A stretch of 64,000 nucleotides of DNA from Bacteroidota bacterium (GTDB lineage: Bacteria > Bacteroidota > Bacteroidia > Cytophagales > Cyclobacteriaceae), in the NCBI GenBank assembly GCA_023417785.1, contig JAEZEH010000098.1, forward strand, positions 26,748 through 90,747. The letters are read 5' to 3'. The notes under the pieces were generated by a model. That model was not told where the DNA came from, made no database searches, and saw nothing but the letters and a program-made list of their open reading frames with translations. The translations under genes and the position numbers were made by a program. Shown piece by piece: positions 9,022 through 18,043 of the stretch (position 1 is the first letter of the stretch; each line of letters begins with the position of its first letter).

Positions 9022-9858
9022 CTACGTCGAGGCACCGGAAAAACGACTGTCTCGTTTCACTGCGTCTTGTCTTTCGTGTCGAGGTTTAAGTTTCTCTTCT
9101 TCGATGAGCCGAAGCGCAAACAGTATTTCCACCAAAGTACGTTGCAAGGTGTAGTGCCATCCCCTCCATCCATCAAGAATTGCCCGATTTACAATCAGAC
9201 AGTAAAAGAAAACAAAAAGTGGTGCAAAGATCTTTGTCTTTCTAATTTTTATAACCCACGGACTTTTATCATTAGTCTTGCTCATAATCTTACGACATTC
9301 CTTGATGGAATAGTTGTTCAAATTAGTCACCCACCGGCTGAGCGGCTTTCGATCATCGTGCAGAATAAACGAAGTATAGGATCCCGTTGGGCCATGGATT
9401 CGCAATCGTTGGGTATGTCCATCGTCGAAATAGCTGCAGCAATCTTTCTTGAACAGCACCGGTCTCGGAGTGGTATTATCCTTCGTAAGAGGTTTTCCAA
9501 ATACGACGAATCTGAATCGCGTAGAAAAAGCAACGCGGTTGTTGTCGTGAATGAAATTTTTGGTTTCAGCGACGAATTCCGGTGTCAGAATGTAGTCGGC
9601 GTCAAGCGTAAGAACCCATTCACTTTCGACCAGTGAAAGACCATAGTTCCACTGATTACCATGCGTATCGAACTTGCGATAATGAATGGAAGTATTCGAG
9701 TACCGCTTGACGATATCCAATGTCCTATCTGTGCTGTAGCTATCGAGCACAACGACATACGGGATCCATTTCAATTCATCCAGAACTCGCTCTATATTGT
9801 TTTCTTCGTTGAATGTTAGAATGAGTGCTGAGAGTTGTTTCCTGCTGATCTTTTCCAT
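9022..9858 (-). CDS. Glycosyltransferase family 2 (WaaE-like)
   Basis: This 278-residue GT-A enzyme starts with ALILTFNEENNIERVLDEL (about 10-28), followed by VVLDSYSTDRTLDI and a DxD-type LTLDADYIL motif (about 83-91). These are hallmarks of GT2 enzymes of the WaaE/KdtX type, which add glucose or related sugars to lipid-linked or LPS acceptors. The acceptor here is probably the exopolysaccharide or its lipid carrier. The C-terminus contains a hydrophobic stretch (FAPLFVFFYCLIV) that may attach it to the inner membrane. It is the last gene of the long minus-strand polysaccharide train, 51 bp after the preceding GT4. A plus-strand ORF across it is an antisense shadow. Confidence 0.88.
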   Translation of the reverse strand: MEKISRKQLSALILTFNEENNIERVLDELKWIPYVVVLDSYSTDRTLDIVKRYSNTSIHYRKFDTHGNQWNYGLSLVESEWVLTLDADYILTPEFVAETKNFIHDNNRVAFSTRFRFVVFGKPLTKDNTTPRPVLFKKDCCSYFDDGHTQRLRIHGPTGSYTSFILHDDRKPLSRWVTNLNNYSIKECRKIMSKTNDKSPWVIKIRKTKIFAPLFVFFYCLIVNRAILDGWRGWHYTLQRTLVEILFALRLIEEEKLKPRHERQDAVKRDSRFSGAST

Positions 9859-9909
9859 AAAAGTAAAATTTGTTCGGCGTCAAAACAAAATCACAATTTT
9901 ACCAAAGGG

Positions 9910-11043
9910 TTATCCTGTATTTACCAGGTTGTAGTGTTCTACATATTTCGCTATCAAATGGGTTTGGGAGAAAGCCTCGTTAATGACTGACCGGCCCTGC
10001 TGATTGACCGACAATCGCCTTTCAGTATCCTGATAAGCCTGAATGATTGTGTTACGGATAGATTCGACATTCAAAGCAGTTACCCAACCCAGGTTGTTTT
10101 CTGATACGAAGGGAGATAGCCCTACTTCCTCAGAAATGAGAACCGGTGTACCGACGTGCAATGCCTCGATCACCACATTTGCAAAATTCTCATTGTAGGA
10201 TGTCAGTACAAAGGAATCACTGTTCATCAATTCAACGAATTTTTCTTCCCGCGACTTCCATCCGAGCCATCGAACCTTTTGGGTGAGCTTAAGTTTGTCG
10301 ATGAGCTTCTTCAGCGATTCAACATATCTATCGTCTCCGCTTCCGGCGATCTTCAGTTGCACATCGAAAGGAAGATTGGTCATGGACTCGAGCAAAAGTT
10401 CCAAACCCTTTTTAGGGTGAATCCGTGACAAATAGATCAGGGTAAAAACCTCGTTGGGCTCCTTCCTGATATTGATTTCCGGCAATAAAAGAATGTTGGG
10501 TAACAGGAAGCCTTTCCATCCCGGGATAAGCTTTACACACTCTTCATATTCTGCAGATGCCGTTGCATGGAATACCGCCTTTGCCAATGCCCTCCTCCCT
10601 AAAAGAGTATGAAGCCATCTTTTCTTGTTCGGGTTTGTGGATCTAAAGATGTATTCGCTAAGCATTCCCCGGGGCGACACAATGATGCGAATGCGCTTAA
10701 AATGGCAAATCCATGCTGCGACCAGCACACAGAAATTCCACCAACTGTGAATATGAACGGCGTCGAACTCTTGCCCGCAAGTCATAAGTTGCCGCCAAAG
10801 ATCAGGACTCATATTGGTCGGATCTTTTGTAACCCGTTTGAAATAAGTAACCCTCACGCCGCTTACATCCTGCTCCACTCCGGCGGGAACATCCAATTCG
10901 ATATCTCCATTTGCCGTAGTAGTGTACACATGCACTTCGTGACCTGCTTCCGCCAGTCCCTCGCACAGCCGTGCAACCGATTCGACCGGCCCCGCATAGA
11001 TGTATGCTGGTTTGTAAGACGGTGTGATGTGGAGAATCTTCAT
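9910..11043 (-). CDS. Glycosyltransferase, GT4 type
   Basis: This 377-residue GT-B protein transfers a sugar from a nucleotide donor to the growing polysaccharide repeat. The N-terminus has MKILHITPSYKPAYIYAGPVESV, typical of group-1 transferases with a glycine-bearing acceptor loop. The C-terminal half has YLSRIHPKKGLE (about 225) and a donor-site ENFANVVIEALHVGTPV (about 290-306), with the usual Glu-x7-Glu spacing. The start ATG at 11043 is at the family-typical position. It lies 7 bp after the upstream gene. Donor and linkage cannot be told from sequence. Confidence 0.88.
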   Translation of the reverse strand: MKILHITPSYKPAYIYAGPVESVARLCEGLAEAGHEVHVYTTTANGDIELDVPAGVEQDVSGVRVTYFKRVTKDPTNMSPDLWRQLMTCGQEFDAVHIHSWWNFCVLVAAWICHFKRIRIIVSPRGMLSEYIFRSTNPNKKRWLHTLLGRRALAKAVFHATASAEYEECVKLIPGWKGFLLPNILLLPEINIRKEPNEVFTLIYLSRIHPKKGLELLLESMTNLPFDVQLKIAGSGDDRYVESLKKLIDKLKLTQKVRWLGWKSREEKFVELMNSDSFVLTSYNENFANVVIEALHVGTPVLISEEVGLSPFVSENNLGWVTALNVESIRNTIIQAYQDTERRLSVNQQGRSVINEAFSQTHLIAKYVEHYNLVNTG

Positions 11044-11050
11044 ATTGTGG

Positions 11051-12286
11051 TTAGTGGTTTGGTGCGACAGAATCAGGGCAAAGTGACGATTCTTTCAACC
11101 CATTAGTATCTTGTCCATTTTCACGGGCATTAAGAATGGCGTCATAAATTTTTTCTATTTGGTCGAGGGCACCAGACGTGTTGAATCGATTTGCGTTAAT
11201 CTGACCAGCTTCCACCATTGCAAATCGCTCACACGGGGTCATACTCACCACGTCTTCCAAAACCTCCGCGCAGTCACAGGCCCACTGTTCCGTATTTTGC
11301 TTATCAAATGGCTGAACCGGGATCAGTGCAGCAGCTTCACCTGCAACTTCGGTCATCGGCATGCTGTTCGTAGTTATCACCGGACATGCACAGGCCATCG
11401 CCTCGGCTACAGGCCATCCGAAACCTTCGGCAATTGACGGAAACAGAAACACAGTCGCCCCGGAGTAGGCCGCCGGAAGAAACTGATCCTCCATATCGAC
11501 GATAAAAAAGATATCCGACTTGAACGGCGACTGCTCATAAGCTGATGAAAGCCTCTTATCGGGAGATCTGCCAATCATGAGCAGCGGTAGTGTATGAGCA
11601 GTCGAAGACCTCCATTTATTATATATCTCAATTACACCGATCCTGTTCTTATACCATTGGTTTCCTCCGACGTGAAGGATGTACCCGCTGGCCACATTCA
11701 GACTGATCCGTTGCGAGATAACCTGTCGCGCCAACGATGGATCTACCGGCTTGAATGATCTGTTCAGACCGTTGTAGACAACGGTTGAACTATGCGGTGA
11801 TCGGGTAAGATACGAATGCAGATCTGTTCTTGTTTTCTCTGAAACGGAGATAAAGTTTAGTCCTTTTCTGTAACCACTTCGAATATATCTCTGATACATC
11901 CTTCCGGACCAGCGTGTTGGATTCTGAGGAATCATTCGGTTAGCCGAATGCTGGGCAAGGAAATCATGACAATGAATAACATTCGGGACTCCTGACGTGA
12001 GGGGAACCCAGGGACCGAGAGCATGATCCGTAAATACGAACAATGTTTTTTCACGAAGGGATCTCATACGTCTTCGAACCCGAAAGGGAAAGATGATGAA
12101 TTGGTCGATATAGCCCAGCCATTTTTGCATTCCTGAAGGCACGGGGATTCGCGAGAAAAATGATGCAGGTCTTAGGATTTCGACCGTATGACCGCGATGC
12201 TGCATACCCTCAGCCAGCATGGCGACAAATCGAGGCATACTCTGGGATTTCAAGAAAAGCGGATGGGACAAGAATACGATGTTCAT
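11051..12286 (-). CDS. Glycosyltransferase, GT4 type
   Basis: This 411-residue GT-B enzyme begins MNIVFLSHPLFLKSQSMPR and has an acceptor domain with VIHCHDFLAQ (about 97-106). The donor domain has ILHVGGNQWYKNR (about 203-215) and AEGFGWPVAEAMACACPV (about 285-302), whose paired Glu residues bind the nucleotide sugar. The GNxWYKNR element and YNGLN are common in mannosyltransferase-like members, but specificity is open. Its ATG overlaps the stop of the polymerase gene by 4 bp (ATGA), so translation is coupled. The C-terminal tail beyond residue 385 is polar and not family-conserved. Confidence 0.88.
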   Translation of the reverse strand: MNIVFLSHPLFLKSQSMPRFVAMLAEGMQHRGHTVEILRPASFFSRIPVPSGMQKWLGYIDQFIIFPFRVRRRMRSLREKTLFVFTDHALGPWVPLTSGVPNVIHCHDFLAQHSANRMIPQNPTRWSGRMYQRYIRSGYRKGLNFISVSEKTRTDLHSYLTRSPHSSTVVYNGLNRSFKPVDPSLARQVISQRISLNVASGYILHVGGNQWYKNRIGVIEIYNKWRSSTAHTLPLLMIGRSPDKRLSSAYEQSPFKSDIFFIVDMEDQFLPAAYSGATVFLFPSIAEGFGWPVAEAMACACPVITTNSMPMTEVAGEAAALIPVQPFDKQNTEQWACDCAEVLEDVVSMTPCERFAMVEAGQINANRFNTSGALDQIEKIYDAILNARENGQDTNGLKESSLCPDSVAPNH

Positions 12287-13668
12287 GCGTACACCTGATT
12301 AGTCGTTTCGAATGACGATGCTTTCGGTTTGTTCACTTCGCTCCTCCGCACCCGAAGTGATGCGAGGATCAACCCGCCGATCAGCGTACTGAACCCCAGG
12401 GTAGTCGGCTGGCCCCACTGCCCCTGCGGCAAAACTATGAGTCCAAAGCTAGCCAGCAACCACGGTAACGAATCGCCTTTCGCAAGTTTGCCGTAACATG
12501 CGAGAGAAAGACGAATGCTGAAAGCCAGTCGGATGAAGATCGCTGACAAGCCGAGGAACGGACCCATCTCGCCGATTAGCCTTCCCCATTCACCTTCCGA
12601 GATAAGATATAGCACCTCACCTTTGAGCAACATGCTTCCGGCGTTAGTTCCAAGACCCATCCCATATCCAAAGAATGGAAAAGAATCAGACTGGGTTAAG
12701 GCGCCGATCATGCCACCCAGATACCTGTCGAGAATTACGCCTTCAAGACCACCCTCAACATTACTTGCGGATTCGAACCGCGCCAGGAAAACATACAGGG
12801 CAGTTTGGAAAAAAGGTCTCTCACTGAGGACAGCTAATATGCCGGCGATACCAATGATAGCAAGGATTATTTTACCAAGGTATTTTGGTTTTCGGGAGAT
12901 GGTGAGCAATGCAAATATCACCGATACACCGACACCAAAAAAAAGTGACCGGCTAATTGAAAGAGGAACAGATATGAGTAGCCCTATCGTTGCGCAAAGC
13001 AATACGAGCTTGTTCGCCTCGCGCGGAGTGAGCCAGAAGTACAGGATATAGGCTCCGGCAAGTCCGAAAAAAAGCGACGTGCCGTTGGTAAAAGAGAACG
13101 TTGCGGAAGGCCTGAAATAACCCATAGCCCCGCTGAAGCCGGATCCTTCAAGTGCACCACCTACCCCCCGGTTTACCCATGCCGACTGCGGACTGGAAAA
13201 CTGCAGCAGAATGAGGACGGCCATCGGCAGAACCATCCAGAGCAGCACGTTGCCCATCCGGATAACATCGTCGCGGGTGAAGACTCTGCCGATGGCGAAA
13301 ATGAGCGGGTAATGAATCAGGAGGATCCGGGCGCCAAACAATGTCACCGCGAGGTTGCCGTGCCCGAGCAACACCGCAGTAAATATTCCGATAACACCGA
13401 TACCGATCATCCCGGTGAGGTAAAACGTACGGGGCAACAATCCCTGTCTCCAGGCCACTAGCACAACGTATACCGCCAACGGATCACGTATAATCAACAA
13501 TGGCGTTGCCAAAGAAGGGAGAAACCATTTGCGTAATGCCCCTTCCAGAATAAGCAGGAGAAAGTATCCCCAGATCGCAACTTTCAACCCAAGGAGTTGA
13601 TCCGTCGCGACGCTGTCTTTGGCAGGTGCAGTAGCTTGATCGTTGATATCAGTACCGGGATAGTACAT
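12283..13668 (-). CDS. O-antigen ligase / Wzy-like polysaccharide polymerase
   Basis: This 461-residue integral membrane protein has roughly eleven hydrophobic segments, with an extended loop (about residues 300-360) between late segments. That loop holds the FGYGMGLGTNAG stretch typical of Wzy_C / O-antigen-ligase-like proteins. I infer that it polymerises the repeat units delivered by the flippase at 19239-20585 on the periplasmic face of the inner membrane. It is the only polymerase candidate in the locus. The start overlaps the upstream GT by 20 bp (13649-13668), and its stop overlaps the downstream GT by 4 bp. Confidence 0.82.
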   Translation of the reverse strand: MYYPGTDINDQATAPAKDSVATDQLLGLKVAIWGYFLLLILEGALRKWFLPSLATPLLIIRDPLAVYVVLVAWRQGLLPRTFYLTGMIGIGVIGIFTAVLLGHGNLAVTLFGARILLIHYPLIFAIGRVFTRDDVIRMGNVLLWMVLPMAVLILLQFSSPQSAWVNRGVGGALEGSGFSGAMGYFRPSATFSFTNGTSLFFGLAGAYILYFWLTPREANKLVLLCATIGLLISVPLSISRSLFFGVGVSVIFALLTISRKPKYLGKIILAIIGIAGILAVLSERPFFQTALYVFLARFESASNVEGGLEGVILDRYLGGMIGALTQSDSFPFFGYGMGLGTNAGSMLLKGEVLYLISEGEWGRLIGEMGPFLGLSAIFIRLAFSIRLSLACYGKLAKGDSLPWLLASFGLIVLPQGQWGQPTTLGFSTLIGGLILASLRVRRSEVNKPKASSFETTNQVYA

Positions 13669-14914
13669 GCTCGATGGGGTTCAGTGTCCGCATTATAGTG
13701 TTTGCGAGTTCTTCTCCATAAACCTCCCATGGCCGTCTCTGCGCTGTAAGCAACGCTTCATGCCCGACATCTCGTACCAGAGAAGGCCGGGTTAATAAGT
13801 CGTCAAAAGAATTTTCAAGTGCATGCGTGGAGCCAGCTTCGACAAGCCAACCGTTTCTGCCATGGTCAATGAATTCCGGTCCAGCCGTGCGATCCGTCGT
13901 TATGACCGGCGTTCCCTGAGACATCGCTTCGGTAATTACCAGCCCGAAACCCTCAAAGAGAGAAGGAAAGACCAGCACATCATGTGATCGCATAGTAGCG
14001 AGAATCTCATTATGTGGCATACCTGGAATCCAGGTGTGGCGCTGAAGTTCGGTATCCAGAGCACGACAGGTTTTCGATGGCTTGCTGCCGACTAATGTCA
14101 GAGAGATGTGTTTGGAAACTTTTCGTGCCGCGGCAAACAAATAAGCGAGTCCTTTTCGCTGCGAAAGGCTACCAACAAAAAGCAATTTCAACGGACCGCC
14201 TTGTTTCCGTTTTGTTTCACGAGCTTCCTTTCTTGCGGGAGGAAATCCATACGGAATGATATCTATCGGAGCCAGTAAGCCCGGATATTCATGAAGAGTC
14301 TTAGCCGTGAAACTACTGGCAACTATTATCCTATCCGCCATCGCCAGCTCTTCGTCTTTCCGGCGAAGTTTCTCATCTGAGTTTTGGAGGCCGGTCAGGG
14401 TCGTGGCCCACTCCGGCCATTTGTCTTTCTCCTCGTTCAGGATACGAATACCGCTCCGCCAGTATCCAATAGGAAGGTCGTAAAGGCAAGTCATACCGAT
14501 TTCCCGCGCCGTTCTGAAGGTAAGATACGCCCCATCTTCGTACGCGTACACGGCGCACCTCTCCCGCTTTTTTCTCAACTGTGTGGCTACCCGTCGATCC
14601 AGCTCGCGGTAAACGGCATCAATACACAATGGACCACGCTCGTGCCGGGTCAATGCGTTGATGCCGGTTTTGAGCGCAATCAGCCTTGCCACCTCGAGCC
14701 ATGGCCAGGTGTGCGTCACCGCCTGAATCCTTGTATCGTACCGCCTGCGTGACAGGTCGGCGAAAAACTTAATGTGGCTGAGACGATCCATCCAGCCGTC
14801 CGGAAAGCTTGCGATGGTTGTGTTGAAAGACTCTACCAATCCTTCGTTGGCAAGACCAATCGCCGCTGCGCGAACGTTCTGATTTCCGGTTGGGTGTGAC
14901 ATCAGTACTTTCAT
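13649..14914 (-). CDS. Glycosyltransferase, GT4 type
   Basis: This 421-residue GT-B protein has an acceptor-domain N-terminus MKVLMSHPTGNQNVRAAAIG and a hinge segment ADRIIVASSFTAKTL (about 193-207). The donor domain has LLFVGSLSQRKGLAYL (about 244-259) and FEGFGLVITEAMSQGTPVITT (about 317-337). The Glu-x7-Glu pair is intact. The mid-protein FTAKTL/GFPP region is shared with transferases that begin with a long acceptor loop. It sits 2 bp after the preceding gene and overlaps the polymerase start by 20 bp. Donor sugar is unknown. Confidence 0.87.
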   Translation of the reverse strand: MKVLMSHPTGNQNVRAAAIGLANEGLVESFNTTIASFPDGWMDRLSHIKFFADLSRRRYDTRIQAVTHTWPWLEVARLIALKTGINALTRHERGPLCIDAVYRELDRRVATQLRKKRERCAVYAYEDGAYLTFRTAREIGMTCLYDLPIGYWRSGIRILNEEKDKWPEWATTLTGLQNSDEKLRRKDEELAMADRIIVASSFTAKTLHEYPGLLAPIDIIPYGFPPARKEARETKRKQGGPLKLLFVGSLSQRKGLAYLFAAARKVSKHISLTLVGSKPSKTCRALDTELQRHTWIPGMPHNEILATMRSHDVLVFPSLFEGFGLVITEAMSQGTPVITTDRTAGPEFIDHGRNGWLVEAGSTHALENSFDDLLTRPSLVRDVGHEALLTAQRRPWEVYGEELANTIMRTLNPIEHVLSRY

Positions 14915-14916
14915 AT

Positions 14917-15951
14917 CTATTCAGCTGTTGCTCCATGGATAATTTCGAGATACCGTTGTGAAATGAATTCGGGCTGATGGTTTGAAAGGTGTGCTGCACC
15001 TGCATTGCGAAGCCGTTGTTCAGTAGACACTGAAGTGCAGAGTTCTCTCATGCAATCCGCGAGCGCTTTTTCGCTGCCTCGTGGAAAGACCATTCCCGCC
15101 GGTCCTACCGCGTCAGGCAGTCCGCCGCCGTCTGAGACGATAGGCACGCAACCGCAAGCCATTCCTTCAAGCGCAACGTTGCCAAAAGGCTCTTCCCACA
15201 ATGACGGCACGACAATAAACCGGTGCTCATTCATACAAGTGACTAACGCTTCACCAGACAACGCACCCGCAAACCGCACCAAGTTTTCGAGACACAGCTT
15301 GCTAACCAGGCTCTCCAGTCTCTCGCGGTCCGGGCCATCGCCTACGATAGTAAGCGAGACATTCCGCGCGATTCCGTTACTATTCTCAGCACGCCTCAGG
15401 TCGCCTATTGCCTTAATAGCCAGATCGACACCCTTATCGGAGACGAGTCTGCCGAGGAAAACAAAATCGCGACTACGCGCAACATCCTTTTGTATCCGAA
15501 AAAGATTCGAGCGGAAAGGATTACCAATCACCCGTGCCTCAGGCCAGCATTTTCGTCTCACCGCGTCACTGACAGCGATTACAGCGCCGGCGCGTTTCAG
15601 CCAATTAAGTTTCAGGCGATCTTGCCAGGCGAGATCCCCATTGCTTCGGGATATCCAGGTTCTTAACGCAACGACGGAGGTCTTTTTCAGAAGTAAGGCG
15701 GGCCAGGCAAGTCGCAAACAGGGATTATTTTCAAAGACAACGTCTGCCCACTGGTGTTCCCTGATCAAGTCAACCCAGGCCGGTTTCCGCTTTACCACGA
15801 AATGAAATTTTCTATCCTCCCCTCCCTCCGACCACGTCAATAGCCGAACCTTATGTCCTGCCGCGGAAAATGCTTCTGCCAGGATCTCCGAGTTGACCTC
15901 AATCCCGCCGATGTCCGGATAAAACCTATGAGACAGAAACAGGATTTTCAT
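14917..15951 (-). CDS. Glycosyltransferase, GT4 type
   Basis: The 344-residue product begins MKILFLSHRFYPDIGGIEV, a textbook group-1 N-terminus with the GGIE acceptor loop. The longer frame back to 16044 adds 31 residues that overlap the upstream gene and look non-native, so the ATG at 15951, which overlaps the previous stop as ATGA, is chosen. The donor domain has FVFLGRLVSDKGVDLA (about 165-180), IVGDGPDRERLE and WEEPFGNVALEGMACGCVPIV (about 263-283). The Glu-x7-Glu pair is present. It belongs to the tightly packed polysaccharide train. Confidence 0.87.
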   Translation of the reverse strand: MKILFLSHRFYPDIGGIEVNSEILAEAFSAAGHKVRLLTWSEGGEDRKFHFVVKRKPAWVDLIREHQWADVVFENNPCLRLAWPALLLKKTSVVALRTWISRSNGDLAWQDRLKLNWLKRAGAVIAVSDAVRRKCWPEARVIGNPFRSNLFRIQKDVARSRDFVFLGRLVSDKGVDLAIKAIGDLRRAENSNGIARNVSLTIVGDGPDRERLESLVSKLCLENLVRFAGALSGEALVTCMNEHRFIVVPSLWEEPFGNVALEGMACGCVPIVSDGGGLPDAVGPAGMVFPRGSEKALADCMRELCTSVSTEQRLRNAGAAHLSNHQPEFISQRYLEIIHGATAE

Positions 15952-17021
15952 TCCTGATATATTTTTACCTCTGCCAATACCCTTCCTGCAATACAAGCTT
16001 CTATTTTTTCGCTGACGACTACCTGACTGCGTTGTCTGTACCATGTCAAGACGGCTGTGCGTGCAGCCCAGGGATCCTGAACAGCATTCTCAATACCAGC
16101 GAATGAGAAATAATTCACGCCCTCCACCAGGCCATCGTTCAACGGCCCTTGCGCCTCCCTCATGTTGACAGGTATAACGCCAAACGCCGTGTAGGCAGAA
16201 AAGATCCCGGACTTTGCCAACAAGCCGGGCACATAGTTAAGGGCCCCATACCATACTTTATTCAGATAGTGAGCAATAGGCTCGCGTTCGAGGCGGCCCA
16301 ACACGTTGACCTCAACTCCGTGATAGCTCAACTCTATCGAACCAGGACCGATATCGTAAATCTTCGAAATACCAAGTTGATCAAGCATGCGTGAAAACCC
16401 GGCGCTTCCATAAACGCCATTGCGGCGGGCTAAGGATCCGAACACAACCAGGCTTCCTTTTTCCTTCTGGAAACAAGAGTTATAAAGATGATCTGGTATG
16501 TTGGAGAAGATGCCTGTACAAACGGTATCTAATTTCAACTCCGGGTCTAGTTTTTCCAACCTGTCAACATAAATGCTGCAGCTCGTAAGAACTGCGTCTG
16601 ACGTCGTGCACAGTTCGCGAACGAGTTTTTTTTGAAGGTGACTTGTATAAAAAGGCAGTTTAAGCATGGAGTTGCTTGACGCGTACAATTCATGAAAGAA
16701 AACAACGATGCGCGCACCAGCCTTTCTCTTAAAGGCCTTGAGCGCTGAAACAATATAGAAAGGAAGTCCTATCCTGCTATAGGCATAGTTCACGTAATGA
16801 AGGATGACAATCTCGGCACCGGACTTCAGCAGCTTTTGTTCGAAATCATTTACTTCGAAGGGTATGACATTTCGATTGACGCCAGGCGGTTTGTGCCTAA
16901 CCAAAAACGAATTATGGCGATAACCCATCTTTTCCAGGTTATCAGCCAGGATGTGACAAAAGTCGCCCAACCCGTTCACGGCCGGGGGTAACGTAGGGGC
17001 TATATGAACAATGTTTCTCAT
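15948..17021 (-). CDS. Atypical GT-B-like glycosyltransferase
   Basis: This 357-residue protein begins MRNIVHIAPTLPPAVNGLGDF, like GT4 enzymes (NGLGDF in the acceptor loop), and its position in the train supports a transferase. However, the C-terminal donor domain lacks the usual Glu-x7-Glu motif. The equivalent region reads SAYTAFGVIPVNMREAQGP (about 275-293), and the segment before it (KSGIFSAYTAFG) is the closest match. It may be a divergent transferase with altered donor binding, or a regulator or partner of one of its neighbours. Its stop overlaps the next ATG by 4 bp. Confidence 0.65.
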   Translation of the reverse strand: MRNIVHIAPTLPPAVNGLGDFCHILADNLEKMGYRHNSFLVRHKPPGVNRNVIPFEVNDFEQKLLKSGAEIVILHYVNYAYSRIGLPFYIVSALKAFKRKAGARIVVFFHELYASSNSMLKLPFYTSHLQKKLVRELCTTSDAVLTSCSIYVDRLEKLDPELKLDTVCTGIFSNIPDHLYNSCFQKEKGSLVVFGSLARRNGVYGSAGFSRMLDQLGISKIYDIGPGSIELSYHGVEVNVLGRLEREPIAHYLNKVWYGALNYVPGLLAKSGIFSAYTAFGVIPVNMREAQGPLNDGLVEGVNYFSFAGIENAVQDPWAARTAVLTWYRQRSQVVVSEKIEACIAGRVLAEVKIYQE

Positions 17022-17044
17022 AATTCAACAACTGTGAGCGATCA

Positions 17045-18043
17045 TCAACGTCGTTTATAAAATCTTCCTATCAGCGAAGCGATTTTCAGTTCAATCAGTT
17101 TACCTTTTACTTCACGATTCGAATGTGCCGTAATGATCCCGCTGGCATTCTTCCAGTATTCACGATCTACGGTTCGGGGAGGTCGTCCTGAAAATGCCTG
17201 TGCAACAGGGTTCCACTTCCAGGGCTTTGGCTGTCCTAAAGCGTGAGGCATCAACGCAGCCCCGGGGCGCAACGACATTCCCTCCTGTCCTACAAAGCTG
17301 AATTCGCCGTTCCACGCCTCAATTGCAGCATTTAATGCGTCCTGGTCGGTTTTTCCAAAGGCGGAAAACGGACCCTGCGACTCTTCAGGCAGCGCCTTAC
17401 CGGCGAGCGCAGACCTGCTAAGTCCACCAATCACCGAAGCCATTGCTTCCTGAATTGTGATCCACGTCTGAAGGAAGCTTTCATTCTTGCGGTCAATTCC
17501 GATGTACCCGCCGTTAACGTAAACCGGATCCTTGAAATGCAATTCAATTCCCCTATCACTGAAATAATTCCGCCACGCCACCCTTCGTGGGTGATTTTTT
17601 GGTAGTGGTGAGTTTACGTCTTCACAGAGCGCAACCCCATAGTCTGTCCACGTGATGAAGTATTTCCACGGCGCGCTAACCACTATATCGGGATCGAAAT
17701 AGAACAGTTTATCAACCCAGTGAGCAGGCCCATTCCAAAGCCGCATCATAAAATCAGGCTTGTAGTTGGTGAGGTGATAATCTGTCGTAACGGGGACCAG
17801 GTGCAGGTTTATTCCATCGGCCACTGCCATGGTTTTTCCGTCCTTCCCTAATACCATGGAGTTATCCGTTGCTACGTCCGTCCACGATGGCAGAGCACCT
17901 CGATAACCTGCATATATATCGCCGCGAAAGCCATTAGCATAAAGCGAATTTGTCAGGACGGCGACGCCATAGTGGTAATGCCCCTCAAAGAGTGTACAGA
18001 TCGCTGTGCTTTTAGGCAGGGAAAGTATATTTGGGTTCATCAT
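17045..18043 (-). CDS. Nucleotide-sugar transferase-like protein (GT-A, GT8-like)
   Basis: The 332-residue protein begins with an acceptor-like opening (AICTLFEGHYHYGVAVLTNSL, about 14-34). It has KLFYFDPDIVVS (about 112-123), which resembles the DxD metal site of GT8/GT-A enzymes, and a later YVNGGYIGIDR (about 175-185) seen in such folds. It may transfer a sugar with retention, but the family match is weak. Two adjacent ATGs exist at 18043 and 18040; the first overlaps the upstream stop as ATGA. It is followed 23 bp later by the gene at 17021. Confidence 0.62.
   Translation of the reverse strand: MMNPNILSLPKSTAICTLFEGHYHYGVAVLTNSLYANGFRGDIYAGYRGALPSWTDVATDNSMVLGKDGKTMAVADGINLHLVPVTTDYHLTNYKPDFMMRLWNGPAHWVDKLFYFDPDIVVSAPWKYFITWTDYGVALCEDVNSPLPKNHPRRVAWRNYFSDRGIELHFKDPVYVNGGYIGIDRKNESFLQTWITIQEAMASVIGGLSRSALAGKALPEESQGPFSAFGKTDQDALNAAIEAWNGEFSFVGQEGMSLRPGAALMPHALGQPKPWKWNPVAQAFSGRPPRTVDREYWKNASGIITAHSNREVKGKLIELKIASLIGRFYKRR

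Noticed and set aside
8947..9636. 229-residue ORF on the plus strand
   Set aside because: It lies opposite the GT2 gene, which has clear family motifs. The plus-strand translation has no domain and starts within the end of the preceding gene.
15005..15805. 266-residue ORF on the plus strand
   Set aside because: It is antisense to a GT4 gene with an intact donor motif. Its composition is serine- and arginine-rich, as expected of a shadow frame.
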